Positions 39,040 through 46,648 of a stretch of 64,000 nt of DNA are shown one piece after another. Source of the stretch: Serratia proteamaculans (GTDB taxonomy: Bacteria > Pseudomonadota > Gammaproteobacteria > Enterobacterales > Enterobacteriaceae); NCBI RefSeq assembly GCF_008830365.1, contig NZ_WBKI01000005.1:1-64000 (forward strand). Reading direction: 5' to 3'. How positions within the stretch are numbered: position 1 is the stretch's first letter; the number at the start of each line of letters is the position of its first letter. Under the pieces are notes generated by a model. It did not search any database and was not told the DNA's origin. It saw nothing but the letters and a program-made list of their open reading frames with translations. Both the position numbers and the translations under genes were made by a program.

Positions 39040-39270
39040 ATGAAAAACCATCCTAATAAGCATATCCAGGCTGCAATAGCCTATACCATTTCACAAGGCT
39101 GGTTGTTTCGCTCCAGCAATGGGCATGCATTTGGCCGTCTCCATTGCTCTCTCCCCGGGCATAAGGAGCACATAATGAGTATATGGTCCACACCAAAAAG
39201 CCCGGAACAACACGCCAAACAGATACGCCGTAAAGTCGATCAATGTCCGGCTCTTTCTGGAATAAAATAA
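39040..39270 (+). CDS. HicA-like small protein, candidate mRNA-interferase toxin
   Basis: A 76-residue protein with the order of a double-stranded-RNA-binding fold as in HicA: helix (KHIQAAIAYTISQGW), strand (LFRSS), the motif GHAFGRLHC in which His would be the catalytic residue of HicA (G-x-H), strand (EHIMSIWS), helix (SPEQHAKQIRRKVDQC). It is longer than most HicA and carries extra Cys and His residues. An ATG at 39040 is chosen (GTG one codon before; AGG 6 bp upstream). The HTH partner gene follows within 12 bp. Function is inferred from fold pattern and pairing only. Confidence 0.7.
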   Translation: MKNHPNKHIQAAIAYTISQGWLFRSSNGHAFGRLHCSLPGHKEHIMSIWSTPKSPEQHAKQIRRKVDQCPALSGIK

Positions 39271-39282
39271 AGAGGAATTATG

Positions 39283-39822
39283 ATGGCAGTTTACAATTTC
39301 TCACTGACGCTCGCCGGCGTGAGCTCAAAGACCCCGGGTCTGGAAGACGCGTTATACGTCAGTGGCTGTGATGACGGGTTGATTTGTTACTACGGCAAAT
39401 CGGTCTATGTGGAGTTCGATCGAGAAAGTGACAGCTTCGCCAACGCCATTCTCAGTGCAATCTCGGATATCGAGACTGCCGGCATTGGCGCACAGGTAAT
39501 GTCGGTCGATTCATATCTGGTGGGTTTAAGCGATATTGCACAACTCACCGGCCTGTCACGGCAAGCTATCGCTATGCTGAAAGACGGGACCCGCGGTTCC
39601 GGGGATTTCCCCTCTCCGCTACAGCGGCTTAAAGGCTCGTCCCCCCTGTGGAGTTGGTGCAGTGTAGCGGCTTGGTTGGCAGAGAAAGGTAAAATGGGCC
39701 AAGAACTGGCAGATAATGCGCAATGTCTGGAAAATATCAATTTGGCATTACAGCTCCGGGCCAGCAAGCAACGCGTTCAGATCGAACATTTCTTCACCTT
39801 GCTGGAACACGCCGTAGATTAA
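39283..39822 (+). CDS. HicB-like partner with C-terminal helix-turn-helix, candidate antitoxin
   Basis: A 179-residue protein with two parts. Residues 1-70 (YNFSLTLAG, DALYVSGCDDGLICYYGKSV, FANAILSAISDIETAG) form an alpha-beta domain reminiscent of HicB. From about residue 80 a DNA-binding domain follows: VGLSDIAQLTGLSRQAIAML, then GSGDFPSPLQRL and PLWSWCSVAAWLAEKG, similar to MerR/AlpA-type helix-turn-helix readers. The second ATG (39283) is chosen because AGAGGA is 6 bp before it. It is probably the antitoxin and repressor of its own promoter. E. coli has no such gene between yfgD and hda. Confidence 0.72.
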   Translation: MAVYNFSLTLAGVSSKTPGLEDALYVSGCDDGLICYYGKSVYVEFDRESDSFANAILSAISDIETAGIGAQVMSVDSYLVGLSDIAQLTGLSRQAIAMLKDGTRGSGDFPSPLQRLKGSSPLWSWCSVAAWLAEKGKMGQELADNAQCLENINLALQLRASKQRVQIEHFFTLLEHAVD

Positions 39823-39851
39823 GTGGGGTAAACCCACTCTCAAACCTTCGG

Positions 39852-40553
39852 TTATAGCCCCAGAATCTCTTTCACAAACGGGATGGTCAGCTTGCGCTGG
39901 GCGGTGATTGAAGCATGATCGAGTTGATCCAGCGTCATAAACAGCGTGCGCATTTCACGATCCAGGCGTTTGAGCAGGAAACGCCCCACGTCTTCCGGTA
40001 ATTCAAATCCGCGCAGTTTGCCACGCAATTGCAGCGCCAGCAGTTTCTCTTCATCCGACAGCGGTTGCAGCTTGTAGATTTGCCCCCAGTCCAGGCGTGA
40101 GGCCAGGTCGGGCAAGTGAAGATTGAGTTGGCGTGGCGGACGATCCCCGGTAATAAACAGGCGCGTACGGCCGGTTTCCAGGATGCGGTTATAGAGATTG
40201 AAGATGGCCATTTCCCAGGCTTCGTCACCGGCGATGCACTCGATATTATCGATACACACCAGCGCCAACTGCTCCATGCCATCCAGGACCTCAGGCACGA
40301 AATAGGCTCGCTTATCCAGCGGCACATAGCCTACGGCTTCGCCGCGCTGCGAAAGCTCTGCGCAGGCCGCATGTAACAAGTGACTGCGCCCACCGCCCTC
40401 GCGTGACCAGAAATAGATATAGTTGCCGTGTTCCTGACGAACGGCGGACTGGATCGCGCTCAATAAGGATGGGTTCTCCCCCGGATAAAAACTGGCAAAA
40501 GTTTCATCATCGGGAAGATAAAGTGGCAGTGAAAGCTGTGCCGGCGTATTCAG
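39852..40553 (-). CDS. hda: DnaA regulatory inactivator Hda (CTG start)
   Basis: AAA+ protein which, bound to the DNA clamp, makes DnaA hydrolyse ATP and so prevents re-initiation of replication. The product has 233 residues, equal to E. coli. The start is a CTG at 40551-40553: the frame [22 protein letters not shown] matches the E. coli N-terminus, including the clamp-binding QLSLPL, and GAGGTG lies 5 bp upstream. Starting at the first TTG or ATG would lose that essential motif. The Walker-A-like loop [12 protein letters not shown] and the sensor motif [20 protein letters not shown] are present. Confidence 0.95.
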   Translation of the reverse strand: MNTPAQLSLPLYLPDDETFASFYPGENPSLLSAIQSAVRQEHGNYIYFWSREGGGRSHLLHAACAELSQRGEAVGYVPLDKRAYFVPEVLDGMEQLALVCIDNIECIAGDEAWEMAIFNLYNRILETGRTRLFITGDRPPRQLNLHLPDLASRLDWGQIYKLQPLSDEEKLLALQLRGKLRGFELPEDVGRFLLKRLDREMRTLFMTLDQLDHASITAQRKLTIPFVKEILGL

Positions 40554-40717
40554 AAAAGCACCTCAACCAAAACTGGCAGGAAAACACGGTAAGTCTACCA
40601 CAGAAAACGGGCTCTGTTGAACCGGCAGGATTTTATGCCGCAATAGTGTACAACGGTGGCCAACGCGGTCAAATTAACCGACGGCCCTGGTCAGTGAAAT
40701 TTGTATTTCAGCTAAGT

Positions 40718-40737
40718 CTTATCCTAGTATAGATAAG
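40718..40737. repeat. Inverted repeat in the promoter region of the lipoprotein gene
   Basis: CTTATC (40718-40723) and GATAAG (40732-40737) frame CTAGTATA, 45 bp before the lipoprotein gene. It overlaps a TAGTAT sequence that could be a -10 element. An operator role is possible but unproven. Confidence 0.4.
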
Positions 40738-40781
40738 CGAAACGCAATCACCATAAACAAGGTTCTACAAGGATATAGACA

Positions 40782-41297
40782 ATGAAAGTATGGAATAAAG
40801 TGCTTTTGGCCTCACTCATTGGGCTAGTACTTGCCGGCTGTGATGACTCCTCCAAAGTCGACGCCAATCTTGAAAAGGCCAAAGACAGCGCAGAGCAGAT
40901 GAAAGACGCCGCCCAGAAAAAAGCGGACGATCTGACCGATAAAGCTGCCGCCGTGGCCAAAGACATCAAGAAAGAGGCCACCACTCAGGCCGACCAGCTA
41001 AAAGACAAGGCTTCGGCGATTAAAGACGATGCCAGCAAGCAGGCAGAAGCCATCACCAATGATGCGAAGGCCAAAGCCGATGCCATCAAAGATGACGCCA
41101 GCAAACAAAGCCAGCAGTTGGTCGACCAGGCTAAAACCATTAAGAACGACGCCATTAATGGCGCCAACGATTTGACCGAACAGGCCAAAGCGAAAACCGA
41201 AGCGATTAAAAACAGCGCTGAGAATAAAGCGGAAGAATTAAAAAGTGATGCTGATGCAGCAGGGACCAACAATACCCAGCCGGCAACACAACAATAA
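40782..41297 (+). CDS. Helical-repeat (LEA-like) lipoprotein
   Basis: A 171-residue predicted lipoprotein: signal peptide with lipobox VLAGCDD (Cys about residue 20). Then almost the whole mature part is amphipathic alpha-helix in 11-residue-like repeats rich in Lys, Ala and Asp (KAKDSAEQMKDAAQKKADD, repeated KDDASKQAEAI / KDDASKQSQQL), like late-embryogenesis-abundant or apolipoprotein repeats. Such proteins are often induced by osmotic or envelope stress. It is followed at 30 bp by a GlsB-like gene; no homologue stands here in E. coli. Function is unknown. Confidence 0.8.
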   Translation: MKVWNKVLLASLIGLVLAGCDDSSKVDANLEKAKDSAEQMKDAAQKKADDLTDKAAAVAKDIKKEATTQADQLKDKASAIKDDASKQAEAITNDAKAKADAIKDDASKQSQQLVDQAKTIKNDAINGANDLTEQAKAKTEAIKNSAENKAEELKSDADAAGTNNTQPATQQ

Positions 41298-41327
41298 TTT
41301 AGTTGATATCAAAGAAAGGAGCAGTCA

Positions 41328-41576
41328 ATGGGAATTATTTCCTGGATCATTTTCGGCCTAATCGCCGGTATTTTAGCCAAGTGGATCATGCCAGGTAAAG
41401 ACGGTGGCGGTTTTATCCTGACCATCGTATTGGGTATTGTCGGTGCCGTGGTGGGGGGTTATATCAGCACCTTCTTTGGCTACGGCAGAGTGGACGGTTT
41501 CAACTTCGGCAGCTTTGTGGTGGCGGTGATTGGTGCCATCGTGGTGCTGTTTGTTTACCGTAAAATCCGCAGCTAA
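41328..41576 (+). CDS. GlsB/YeaQ/YmgE-family membrane protein
   Basis: An 82-residue protein with three glycine-rich membrane helices: ISWIIFGLIAGILAKWI, FILTIVLGIVGAVVGGYI and FGSFVVAVIGAIVVLFVY. It has the family motif MPGKDGGG between helices 1 and 2. This is the 'transglycosylase-associated' family, stress-induced in several bacteria, with no enzyme activity shown. AAGGAG lies before the ATG. It is probably co-transcribed with the upstream LEA-like lipoprotein. Confidence 0.9.
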   Translation: MGIISWIIFGLIAGILAKWIMPGKDGGGFILTIVLGIVGAVVGGYISTFFGYGRVDGFNFGSFVVAVIGAIVVLFVYRKIRS

Positions 41577-41592
41577 TTTGTTGCGTATTAAT

Positions 41593-41622
41593 AAAACGGG
41601 CAGCTTATCGGCTGCCCGTTTT
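41593..41622. terminator. Bidirectional terminator between the GlsB-like gene and uraA
   Basis: AAAACGGGCAGC (41593-41604) pairs perfectly with GCTGCCCGTTTT (41611-41622) between converging genes. Confidence 0.88.
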
Positions 41623-41628
41623 CATTCA

Positions 41629-42918
41629 TCACTTCCGTTCGGCCGACTCATCCGGCGCTTCGATCACTTCCTCTTCCTTACGGTACAGGCTAATGACCTT
41701 GAACAGCAGGCTGAGGCCGATGCCCACGATGGTTGCCAGCGCCATGCCTTTCAACTCGGCAGCACCGATATGCACCTTGGCACCGCTGACGCCGATAATC
41801 AGGATCACCGAAGTCAGAATCAAGTTTTGCGCCTTGTTGTAATCCACTTTGGATTCAATCAGCACGCGAATACCGGACGCGCCGATCACCCCGTACAGCA
41901 GCAGGGATACACCGCCCATCACCGGTACCGGCACCGCCTGAATGGCCGCTGCCAACTTACCGACGCAGGAAAGCAGGATCGCCAGAACCGCCGCACCGCC
42001 GATCACCCAGGTACTGTAAACCTTGGTGATAGCCATCACGCCAATATTCTCACCGTAAGTGGTGTTTGGCGTTGAGCCAAAGAAGCCGGAGATCACCGTC
42101 GAGATGCCGTTGGCAAACATGGAACGGTGCAGACCCGGGTCGCGCAGCAGGTCTTTTTTCACGATATTGGCCGTCACTACCAGGTGGCCGACGTGCTCGG
42201 CGATCACTACCAGCGCCGCCGGCAGGATGGTGAAGATGGCAAACCATTCAAAACGTGGGGTGTAGAAAGTCGGCAGTGCGAACCAGTGCGCCTCACGGAT
42301 CGGAGTTAAATCCACCACGCCCATAAAGAACGACAATGCATATCCCACCAGTACGCCGATCAGAATTGGGATAATCGCCAGAAAACCGCGGAACAACACG
42401 GAGCCCAGGATAGTCACACCCAGCGTTACCAGCGAAATGGTCACGGTAGTGGTGTCTGCACTGACGCCGTCGGCCGGCAACAGCCCCGCCATATTCGCCG
42501 CCACCCCCGCCAGTTCCAAACCGATGACCGCGACAATCGCCCCCATCGCCGCCGGTGGGAAGATGACGTCCAGCCAGCCGGTACCGGCTTTTTTGACAAT
42601 CAGCCCCACCAGGCAGAACAACACCCCGCACATGATAAAACCGCCCAGCGCGACTTCATAACCCAGTGGCAGTAACAACAAGACCGGTGAGATAAAAGCA
42701 AAGCTGGAACCGAGATAGGCCGGGATCTTGCCCTTGCAGATAAACAGATACAACAGCGTCCCTATGCCGTTAAACAGCAACACCGTCGCCGGGTTAATCT
42801 TGAACAGGATAGGCACCAGCACGGTAGCGCCAAACATGGCGAACAGATGCTGGAAGCTGAGTGGAATGGTCTGCAATAGCGGCGGGCGTTCGCTGACGCC
42901 AATGGCGCGACGGGTCAT
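41629..42918 (-). CDS. uraA: Uracil:proton symporter UraA
   Basis: Inner-membrane uracil permease, 429 residues with about 14 helices. The start MTRRAIGVSERPPLLQTIPLSFQHLFAMFGATVLVPIL matches E. coli UraA. VVIAEHVGHLVVTANIVKKD contains the glutamate and histidine of the uracil and proton site. The gene is downstream of upp on the same strand, as in E. coli, so imported uracil is at once turned to UMP; here a repeat element and a terminator lie between them. Confidence 0.95.
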   Translation of the reverse strand: MTRRAIGVSERPPLLQTIPLSFQHLFAMFGATVLVPILFKINPATVLLFNGIGTLLYLFICKGKIPAYLGSSFAFISPVLLLLPLGYEVALGGFIMCGVLFCLVGLIVKKAGTGWLDVIFPPAAMGAIVAVIGLELAGVAANMAGLLPADGVSADTTTVTISLVTLGVTILGSVLFRGFLAIIPILIGVLVGYALSFFMGVVDLTPIREAHWFALPTFYTPRFEWFAIFTILPAALVVIAEHVGHLVVTANIVKKDLLRDPGLHRSMFANGISTVISGFFGSTPNTTYGENIGVMAITKVYSTWVIGGAAVLAILLSCVGKLAAAIQAVPVPVMGGVSLLLYGVIGASGIRVLIESKVDYNKAQNLILTSVILIIGVSGAKVHIGAAELKGMALATIVGIGLSLLFKVISLYRKEEEVIEAPDESAERK

Positions 42919-42961
42919 GGTGGGCCTCTGAGTCGTTATCGGTTGTATAAGCTTCGTGATA

Positions 42962-43069
42962 TATGCTCAATGAATTTCAAGTTACAGCCAGGCAGCAAGG
43001 GGAATAAGCCTCAGGAGCTTATCCATGCCCGTAGCCAGCGATGCTGTCGCTTGAAAGACGAAGAGCATA
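42962..43069. repeat. MITE-like palindromic repeat between upp and uraA
   Basis: A 108-bp element with imperfect terminal inverted repeats: TATGCTCAATGAATTTCAAG with TTACAGC at the left, and at the right the complement of TATGCTCTTCGTCTTTCAAG with GACAGC. The centre is also partly self-complementary. From memory it resembles a palindromic repeat family scattered between genes in Serratia and Yersinia. It has no coding capacity. It lies inside the upp-uraA operon, where it could form an RNA hairpin. Confidence 0.65.
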
Positions 43070-43095
43070 AAAAAGCCGACTCATTAAAGTCGGCT
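43068..43095 (-). terminator. Terminator after upp
   Basis: AGCCGAC (43074-43080) pairs with GTCGGCT (43089-43095). On the minus strand TTTTTTATG follows. It lies 7 bp past the upp stop codon and would limit read-through to uraA. Confidence 0.82.
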
Positions 43096-43102
43096 AAATT
43101 TG

Positions 43103-43729
43103 TTACTTGGTACCAAATATCTTGTCGCCGGCATCACCCAGGCCCGGCACGATGTACCCTTTCTCGTTCAGACATTGGTCTATGGACGCGGTGTACAATT
43201 CGACGTCCGGATGCGCTTTCTCCAGCGCGGCGATACCTTCCGGTGCAGCTACCAGTACCAGCACCTTGATGCTGTTGCAGCCGGCTTTCTTCAGCAGATC
43301 GATAGTGGCGATCATCGAACCGCCGGTAGCCAGCATCGGGTCAACAACCAGCGCCAAACGCTCTTCGATATTGGAAACCAACTTTTGGAAATAAGGTACC
43401 GGCTCCAGGGTTTCTTCGTCACGGTAAACGCCAACCACGCTGATGCGTGCGCTAGGGACGTTTTCCAGCACCCCTTCCATCATGCCCAGACCGGCACGCA
43501 GGATAGGCACAACGGTAATTTTTTTCCCTTTAATCTGGTCTATTTCAACCGGACCACACCAGCCATCGATGGTCACTTTCTCTGTTTCCAGATCGGCGGT
43601 CGCTTCATAGGTCAGCAAACTACCCACTTCCGAAGCCAGCTCACGGAAGCGTTTGGTGCTGATGTCATTTTCACGCATCAGTCCAAGCTTGTGTTTCACC
43701 AGCGGGTGTTTCACCTCAACGATCTTCAT
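43103..43729 (-). CDS. upp: Uracil phosphoribosyltransferase
   Basis: Salvage enzyme making UMP from uracil and PRPP. The product has 208 residues, nearly identical to E. coli Upp. The PRPP loop [19 protein letters not shown] and the uracil site [18 protein letters not shown] are intact. The start is [16 protein letters not shown], preceded by GGAG; the long open frame upstream reaches into the purM promoter and is not coding. It is divergent from purM. Confidence 0.97.
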   Translation of the reverse strand: MKIVEVKHPLVKHKLGLMRENDISTKRFRELASEVGSLLTYEATADLETEKVTIDGWCGPVEIDQIKGKKITVVPILRAGLGMMEGVLENVPSARISVVGVYRDEETLEPVPYFQKLVSNIEERLALVVDPMLATGGSMIATIDLLKKAGCNSIKVLVLVAAPEGIAALEKAHPDVELYTASIDQCLNEKGYIVPGLGDAGDKIFGTK

Positions 43730-43883
43730 CATTTTTCTCCTATTAAGGTGGTTGACGGCCAAAAAAATCGCCGGATTATACCTCCTTTTGCCGACTGCGC
43801 CACCCACTATAGCCCGATCGGGATCAACAAAAGATTGAATAACAGTATAGATGACGAAAAAGCGGAGCTGGTTCACAAGCCAC

Positions 43884-43899
43884 TCGCAAACGTTTGCCT
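43884..43899. promoter_or_regulatory. PurR box upstream of purM
   Basis: TCGCAAACGTTTGCCT matches the PurR consensus ACGCAAACGTTTGCGT at 13 of 16 bases, with a perfect GCAAACGTTTGC core. It lies 86 bp before the purM start, as expected for purMN control by PurR. Confidence 0.85.
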
Positions 43900-43984
43900 G
43901 CGCTGTTAGAATTGCCGCGCCTTAGTCCGGAATCAATGCCGGATGCACAGTTTTCAAACCGCAAACCGTCGTGGGGATCGCGCA

Positions 43985-45022
43985 GTGACCGACAAAACCT
44001 CTCTCAGCTATAAAGACGCAGGTGTCGATATCGATGCTGGCAATGCATTGGTAGACCGCATCAAAGGTGTAGTTAAACAGACCCGCCGCCCTGAAGTGAT
44101 GGGTGGTCTGGGCGGTTTTGGCGCCCTGTGTGCGTTGCCGCAGAAATACCGCGAGCCGATTCTGGTGTCCGGTACCGACGGCGTAGGCACCAAGCTGCGT
44201 CTGGCGATGGACCTGAAACGACACGACACCATCGGCATCGATCTGGTTGCAATGTGTGTGAACGATTTGGTGGTACAGGGCGCCGAGCCGCTGTTCTTCC
44301 TGGATTACTTCGCGACCGGCAAACTGGACGTGGACACCGCGGCCAGCGTGATTACCGGTATCGCCGAGGGCTGCAAGCAGTCTGGTTGTGCGCTGGTTGG
44401 GGGTGAAACCGCCGAAATGCCGGGCATGTACCATGGCGAAGATTACGACGTGGCCGGCTTCTGCGTCGGCGTGGTCGAGAAATCTGAAATCATCGACGGC
44501 AGCAAGGTTCAGTCCGGTGATGCCTTGATCGCCCTGGGCGCTTCCGGCCCGCACTCCAACGGCTACTCGCTGGTGCGCAAAATCCTGGAAGTCAGCAACA
44601 CCGACCCAACCACCACCGACCTGGAAGGTAAACCGCTGGCTGACCATCTGCTGGCACCGACCAAGATTTATGTGAAATCCGTGCTGGAGCTGATCGAGAA
44701 AATCGACGTCCATGCTATCGCTCACCTGACCGGCGGCGGCTTCTGGGAAAATATCCCGCGCGTGCTGCCGGAAGGTATGCAAGCGGTGATCGACGAATCC
44801 AGCTGGCAGTGGCCAGCCGTATTCACCTGGCTGCAGCAGACCGGTAATGTCAGCCGCCACGAAATGTACCGCACCTTTAACTGTGGCGTGGGCATGGTGA
44901 TCGCACTGCCGGAAGAATTGGTTGAATCCGCCATCGCATTGTTGACTGCCTCCGGTGAAAAAGCCTGGAAGATCGGTAAACTGACCGCTTCTTCTGACGA
45001 ACAACAAGTGGTCATCAACTGA
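43985..45022 (+). CDS. purM: Phosphoribosylaminoimidazole synthetase PurM (GTG start)
   Basis: Closes the imidazole ring of AIR from FGAM with ATP, the fifth step of purine synthesis. The start is a GTG at 43985 giving [20 protein letters not shown] and 345 residues, equal to E. coli; GGGGA lies upstream. [17 protein letters not shown]-type and [11 protein letters not shown] signatures are present (here [13 protein letters not shown]). It overlaps purN by one base (TGATG). A PurR box precedes it. Confidence 0.96.
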   Translation: MTDKTSLSYKDAGVDIDAGNALVDRIKGVVKQTRRPEVMGGLGGFGALCALPQKYREPILVSGTDGVGTKLRLAMDLKRHDTIGIDLVAMCVNDLVVQGAEPLFFLDYFATGKLDVDTAASVITGIAEGCKQSGCALVGGETAEMPGMYHGEDYDVAGFCVGVVEKSEIIDGSKVQSGDALIALGASGPHSNGYSLVRKILEVSNTDPTTTDLEGKPLADHLLAPTKIYVKSVLELIEKIDVHAIAHLTGGGFWENIPRVLPEGMQAVIDESSWQWPAVFTWLQQTGNVSRHEMYRTFNCGVGMVIALPEELVESAIALLTASGEKAWKIGKLTASSDEQQVVIN

Positions 45023-45660
45023 TGAAAAAGATCGTGGTGTTGGTCTCCGGCCAGGGGAGTAATCTCCAGGCGCTGATTGACGCCTGCCAGCAGGGCCGAA
45101 TTGCCGCCGAAATTGTGGCGGTATTCAGCAACCGGGCGCAGGCTTATGGCCTGCAACGCGCAGAAGCGGCAGGCATTGCCGCCCATGCGCTGGATGCCAA
45201 GGCCTTTGCCGACCGCGCGGCGTTTGACGCTGCGCTGGCGGACGCCATCGACCGGTACCAGCCGGATCTGGTGGTGCTGGCCGGCTATATGCGCATTCTC
45301 AGCCCGCAGTTCGTACATCGCTTTACCGGGCGCATGCTGAACATTCACCCTTCCCTGCTGCCGAAATACCCTGGGCTGCATACTCACCGCCAGGCCATCG
45401 ACAACGGTGACAGCGAACACGGCACCTCGGTGCACTTCGTGACCGAACAGCTCGACGGCGGCCCGGTGATCCTGCAAGCCAAGGTACCTATTTTCCCCGG
45501 CGACGAGGAAGACGAGGTGGTTGAACGGGTGCAAACCCAGGAACACACCATTTACCCGCTGGTGGTGAACTGGTTTGCCGAAGGTCGGTTGGCGATGCGT
45601 GGTGGCGCTGCCTGGCTGGACGGCGAACGCCTGCCGGAACAAGGGCATGCAGCGGACTGA
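45022..45660 (+). CDS. purN: Phosphoribosylglycinamide formyltransferase PurN
   Basis: Transfers formyl from 10-formyl-tetrahydrofolate to GAR, the third step of purine synthesis. The 212-residue product shows VLVSGQGSNLQALIDAC (phosphate site), the catalytic LNIHPSLLPKYPGLHTHRQA with Asn-His and the Asp in HFVTEQLDGGPVI. It is translationally coupled to purM. Confidence 0.96.
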   Translation: MKKIVVLVSGQGSNLQALIDACQQGRIAAEIVAVFSNRAQAYGLQRAEAAGIAAHALDAKAFADRAAFDAALADAIDRYQPDLVVLAGYMRILSPQFVHRFTGRMLNIHPSLLPKYPGLHTHRQAIDNGDSEHGTSVHFVTEQLDGGPVILQAKVPIFPGDEEDEVVERVQTQEHTIYPLVVNWFAEGRLAMRGGAAWLDGERLPEQGHAAD

Positions 45661-45684
45661 TCGCTGTACTCTGAACACCGTCTA

Positions 45685-45714
45685 AACGGCGCCTTTCACG
45701 GCGTCGTTTTTTTT
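45685..45714 (+). terminator. Terminator of purMN
   Basis: AACGGCGCC (45685-45693) pairs with GGCGTCGTT (45700-45708, one G-U pair), followed by eight T. A strong intrinsic terminator 25 bp past purN. Confidence 0.9.
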
Positions 45715-45774
45715 CGCCTCAATCAAGCCCCTGACGTTATACTTTGCACAATTTCACGACATAGAGGAACACAC

Positions 45775-46326
45775 ATGTCCAGCACTACCAGCGTCAGGCT
45801 ACGCCCATTGGAACGGGATGATCTGGCGTTCGTCCATCAGATGGACAACAACGCCAGCGTGATGCGCTATTGGTTTGAAGAACCTTACGAAGCCTTTGTC
45901 GAGCTTTCCGATCTCTACGACAAACACATTCACGATCAGAGCGAACGGCGTTTTATCATCGCCCACGAAGGTGCCAAGGTCGGGCTGGTGGAACTGGTGG
46001 AGATCGACCACATCCACCGCCGCGCAGAATTCCAGATAATCATAGATCCGGCCCATCAGGGCAAAGGCTACGCCAGCACCGCCGCCAAGCTGGCGATGGA
46101 TTACGGCTTCTCGGTGCTGAACCTGTACAAGCTGTATCTGATCGTTGACAAAGAAAACCCGAAGGCGATCCATATCTACAGCAAGCTGGGCTTCGAAGTG
46201 GAAGGCGAACTGATTGACGAATTCTTCGTCAACGGTGAATACCGCACCGTACTGCGTATGTGCATCTTCCAGCCGCAGTATCTGGCGAAGTTCAAAACGC
46301 CTGGCGATAAGCCGCTGGTTAAATAG
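45775..46326 (+). CDS. speG: Spermidine N1-acetyltransferase SpeG
   Basis: GNAT enzyme that acetylates spermidine and spermine to limit polyamine toxicity. The 183-residue product matches E. coli SpeG ([20 protein letters not shown] ... [12 protein letters not shown]), with the acetyl-CoA loop [20 protein letters not shown]. It stands where E. coli has ppk directly after purN and marks the left edge of the Thoeris/CDI insert. Confidence 0.95.
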   Translation: MSSTTSVRLRPLERDDLAFVHQMDNNASVMRYWFEEPYEAFVELSDLYDKHIHDQSERRFIIAHEGAKVGLVELVEIDHIHRRAEFQIIIDPAHQGKGYASTAAKLAMDYGFSVLNLYKLYLIVDKENPKAIHIYSKLGFEVEGELIDEFFVNGEYRTVLRMCIFQPQYLAKFKTPGDKPLVK

Positions 46327-46334
46327 GGAAATAT

Positions 46335-46373
46335 AATGCCGGTCGCCGCTGATTAGGCAACCGGCATAATTAT
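46335..46373 (+). terminator. Terminator after speG
   Basis: ATGCCGGT near 46336-46343 pairs with ACCGGCAT near 46361-46368, with an inner GCC/GGC pair, followed by AATTATTTA. The next 270 bp up to thsA are strongly AT-rich without a gene; they may hold the Thoeris promoter. Confidence 0.7.
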
Positions 46374-46626
46374 TTATACCCTTCGCTAATATTAACGTTC
46401 AAATACCCGTTCGATTCCTTCATAAAAATGCAACTGCCTGACGCTCACTCACCTATTACTTTTAAAATTAATTTATATTCAAAAAAACCATTATTACATT
46501 CACACCATGAATGGCTTTTAATTATTTTAATTTTACTTAATTTGTATATTCCACTAATGTATTTATCAGTATGGAAATAATCATATTCACCAAACAAATA
46601 AATACCCATCAATAAATAAAAAGCTG

Positions 46627-46635
46627 TTATCCACA
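46627..46635 (+). promoter_or_regulatory. Perfect DnaA box before thsA
   Basis: TTATCCACA, the strict DnaA-binding consensus, lies 14 bp before the thsA start codon and abuts the ribosome site AGGAAGGAA. DnaA bound here could affect thsA transcription, but a single nine-mer can occur by chance. Confidence 0.4.
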
Positions 46636-46648
46636 GGAAGGAACCTAC

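Noticed and set aside
43922-45678. Long minus-strand open frames (361 and 318 codons) opposite purM and purN
   Set aside because: They are antisense shadows of two certain core genes, have arginine/histidine-rich compositions and no domain.
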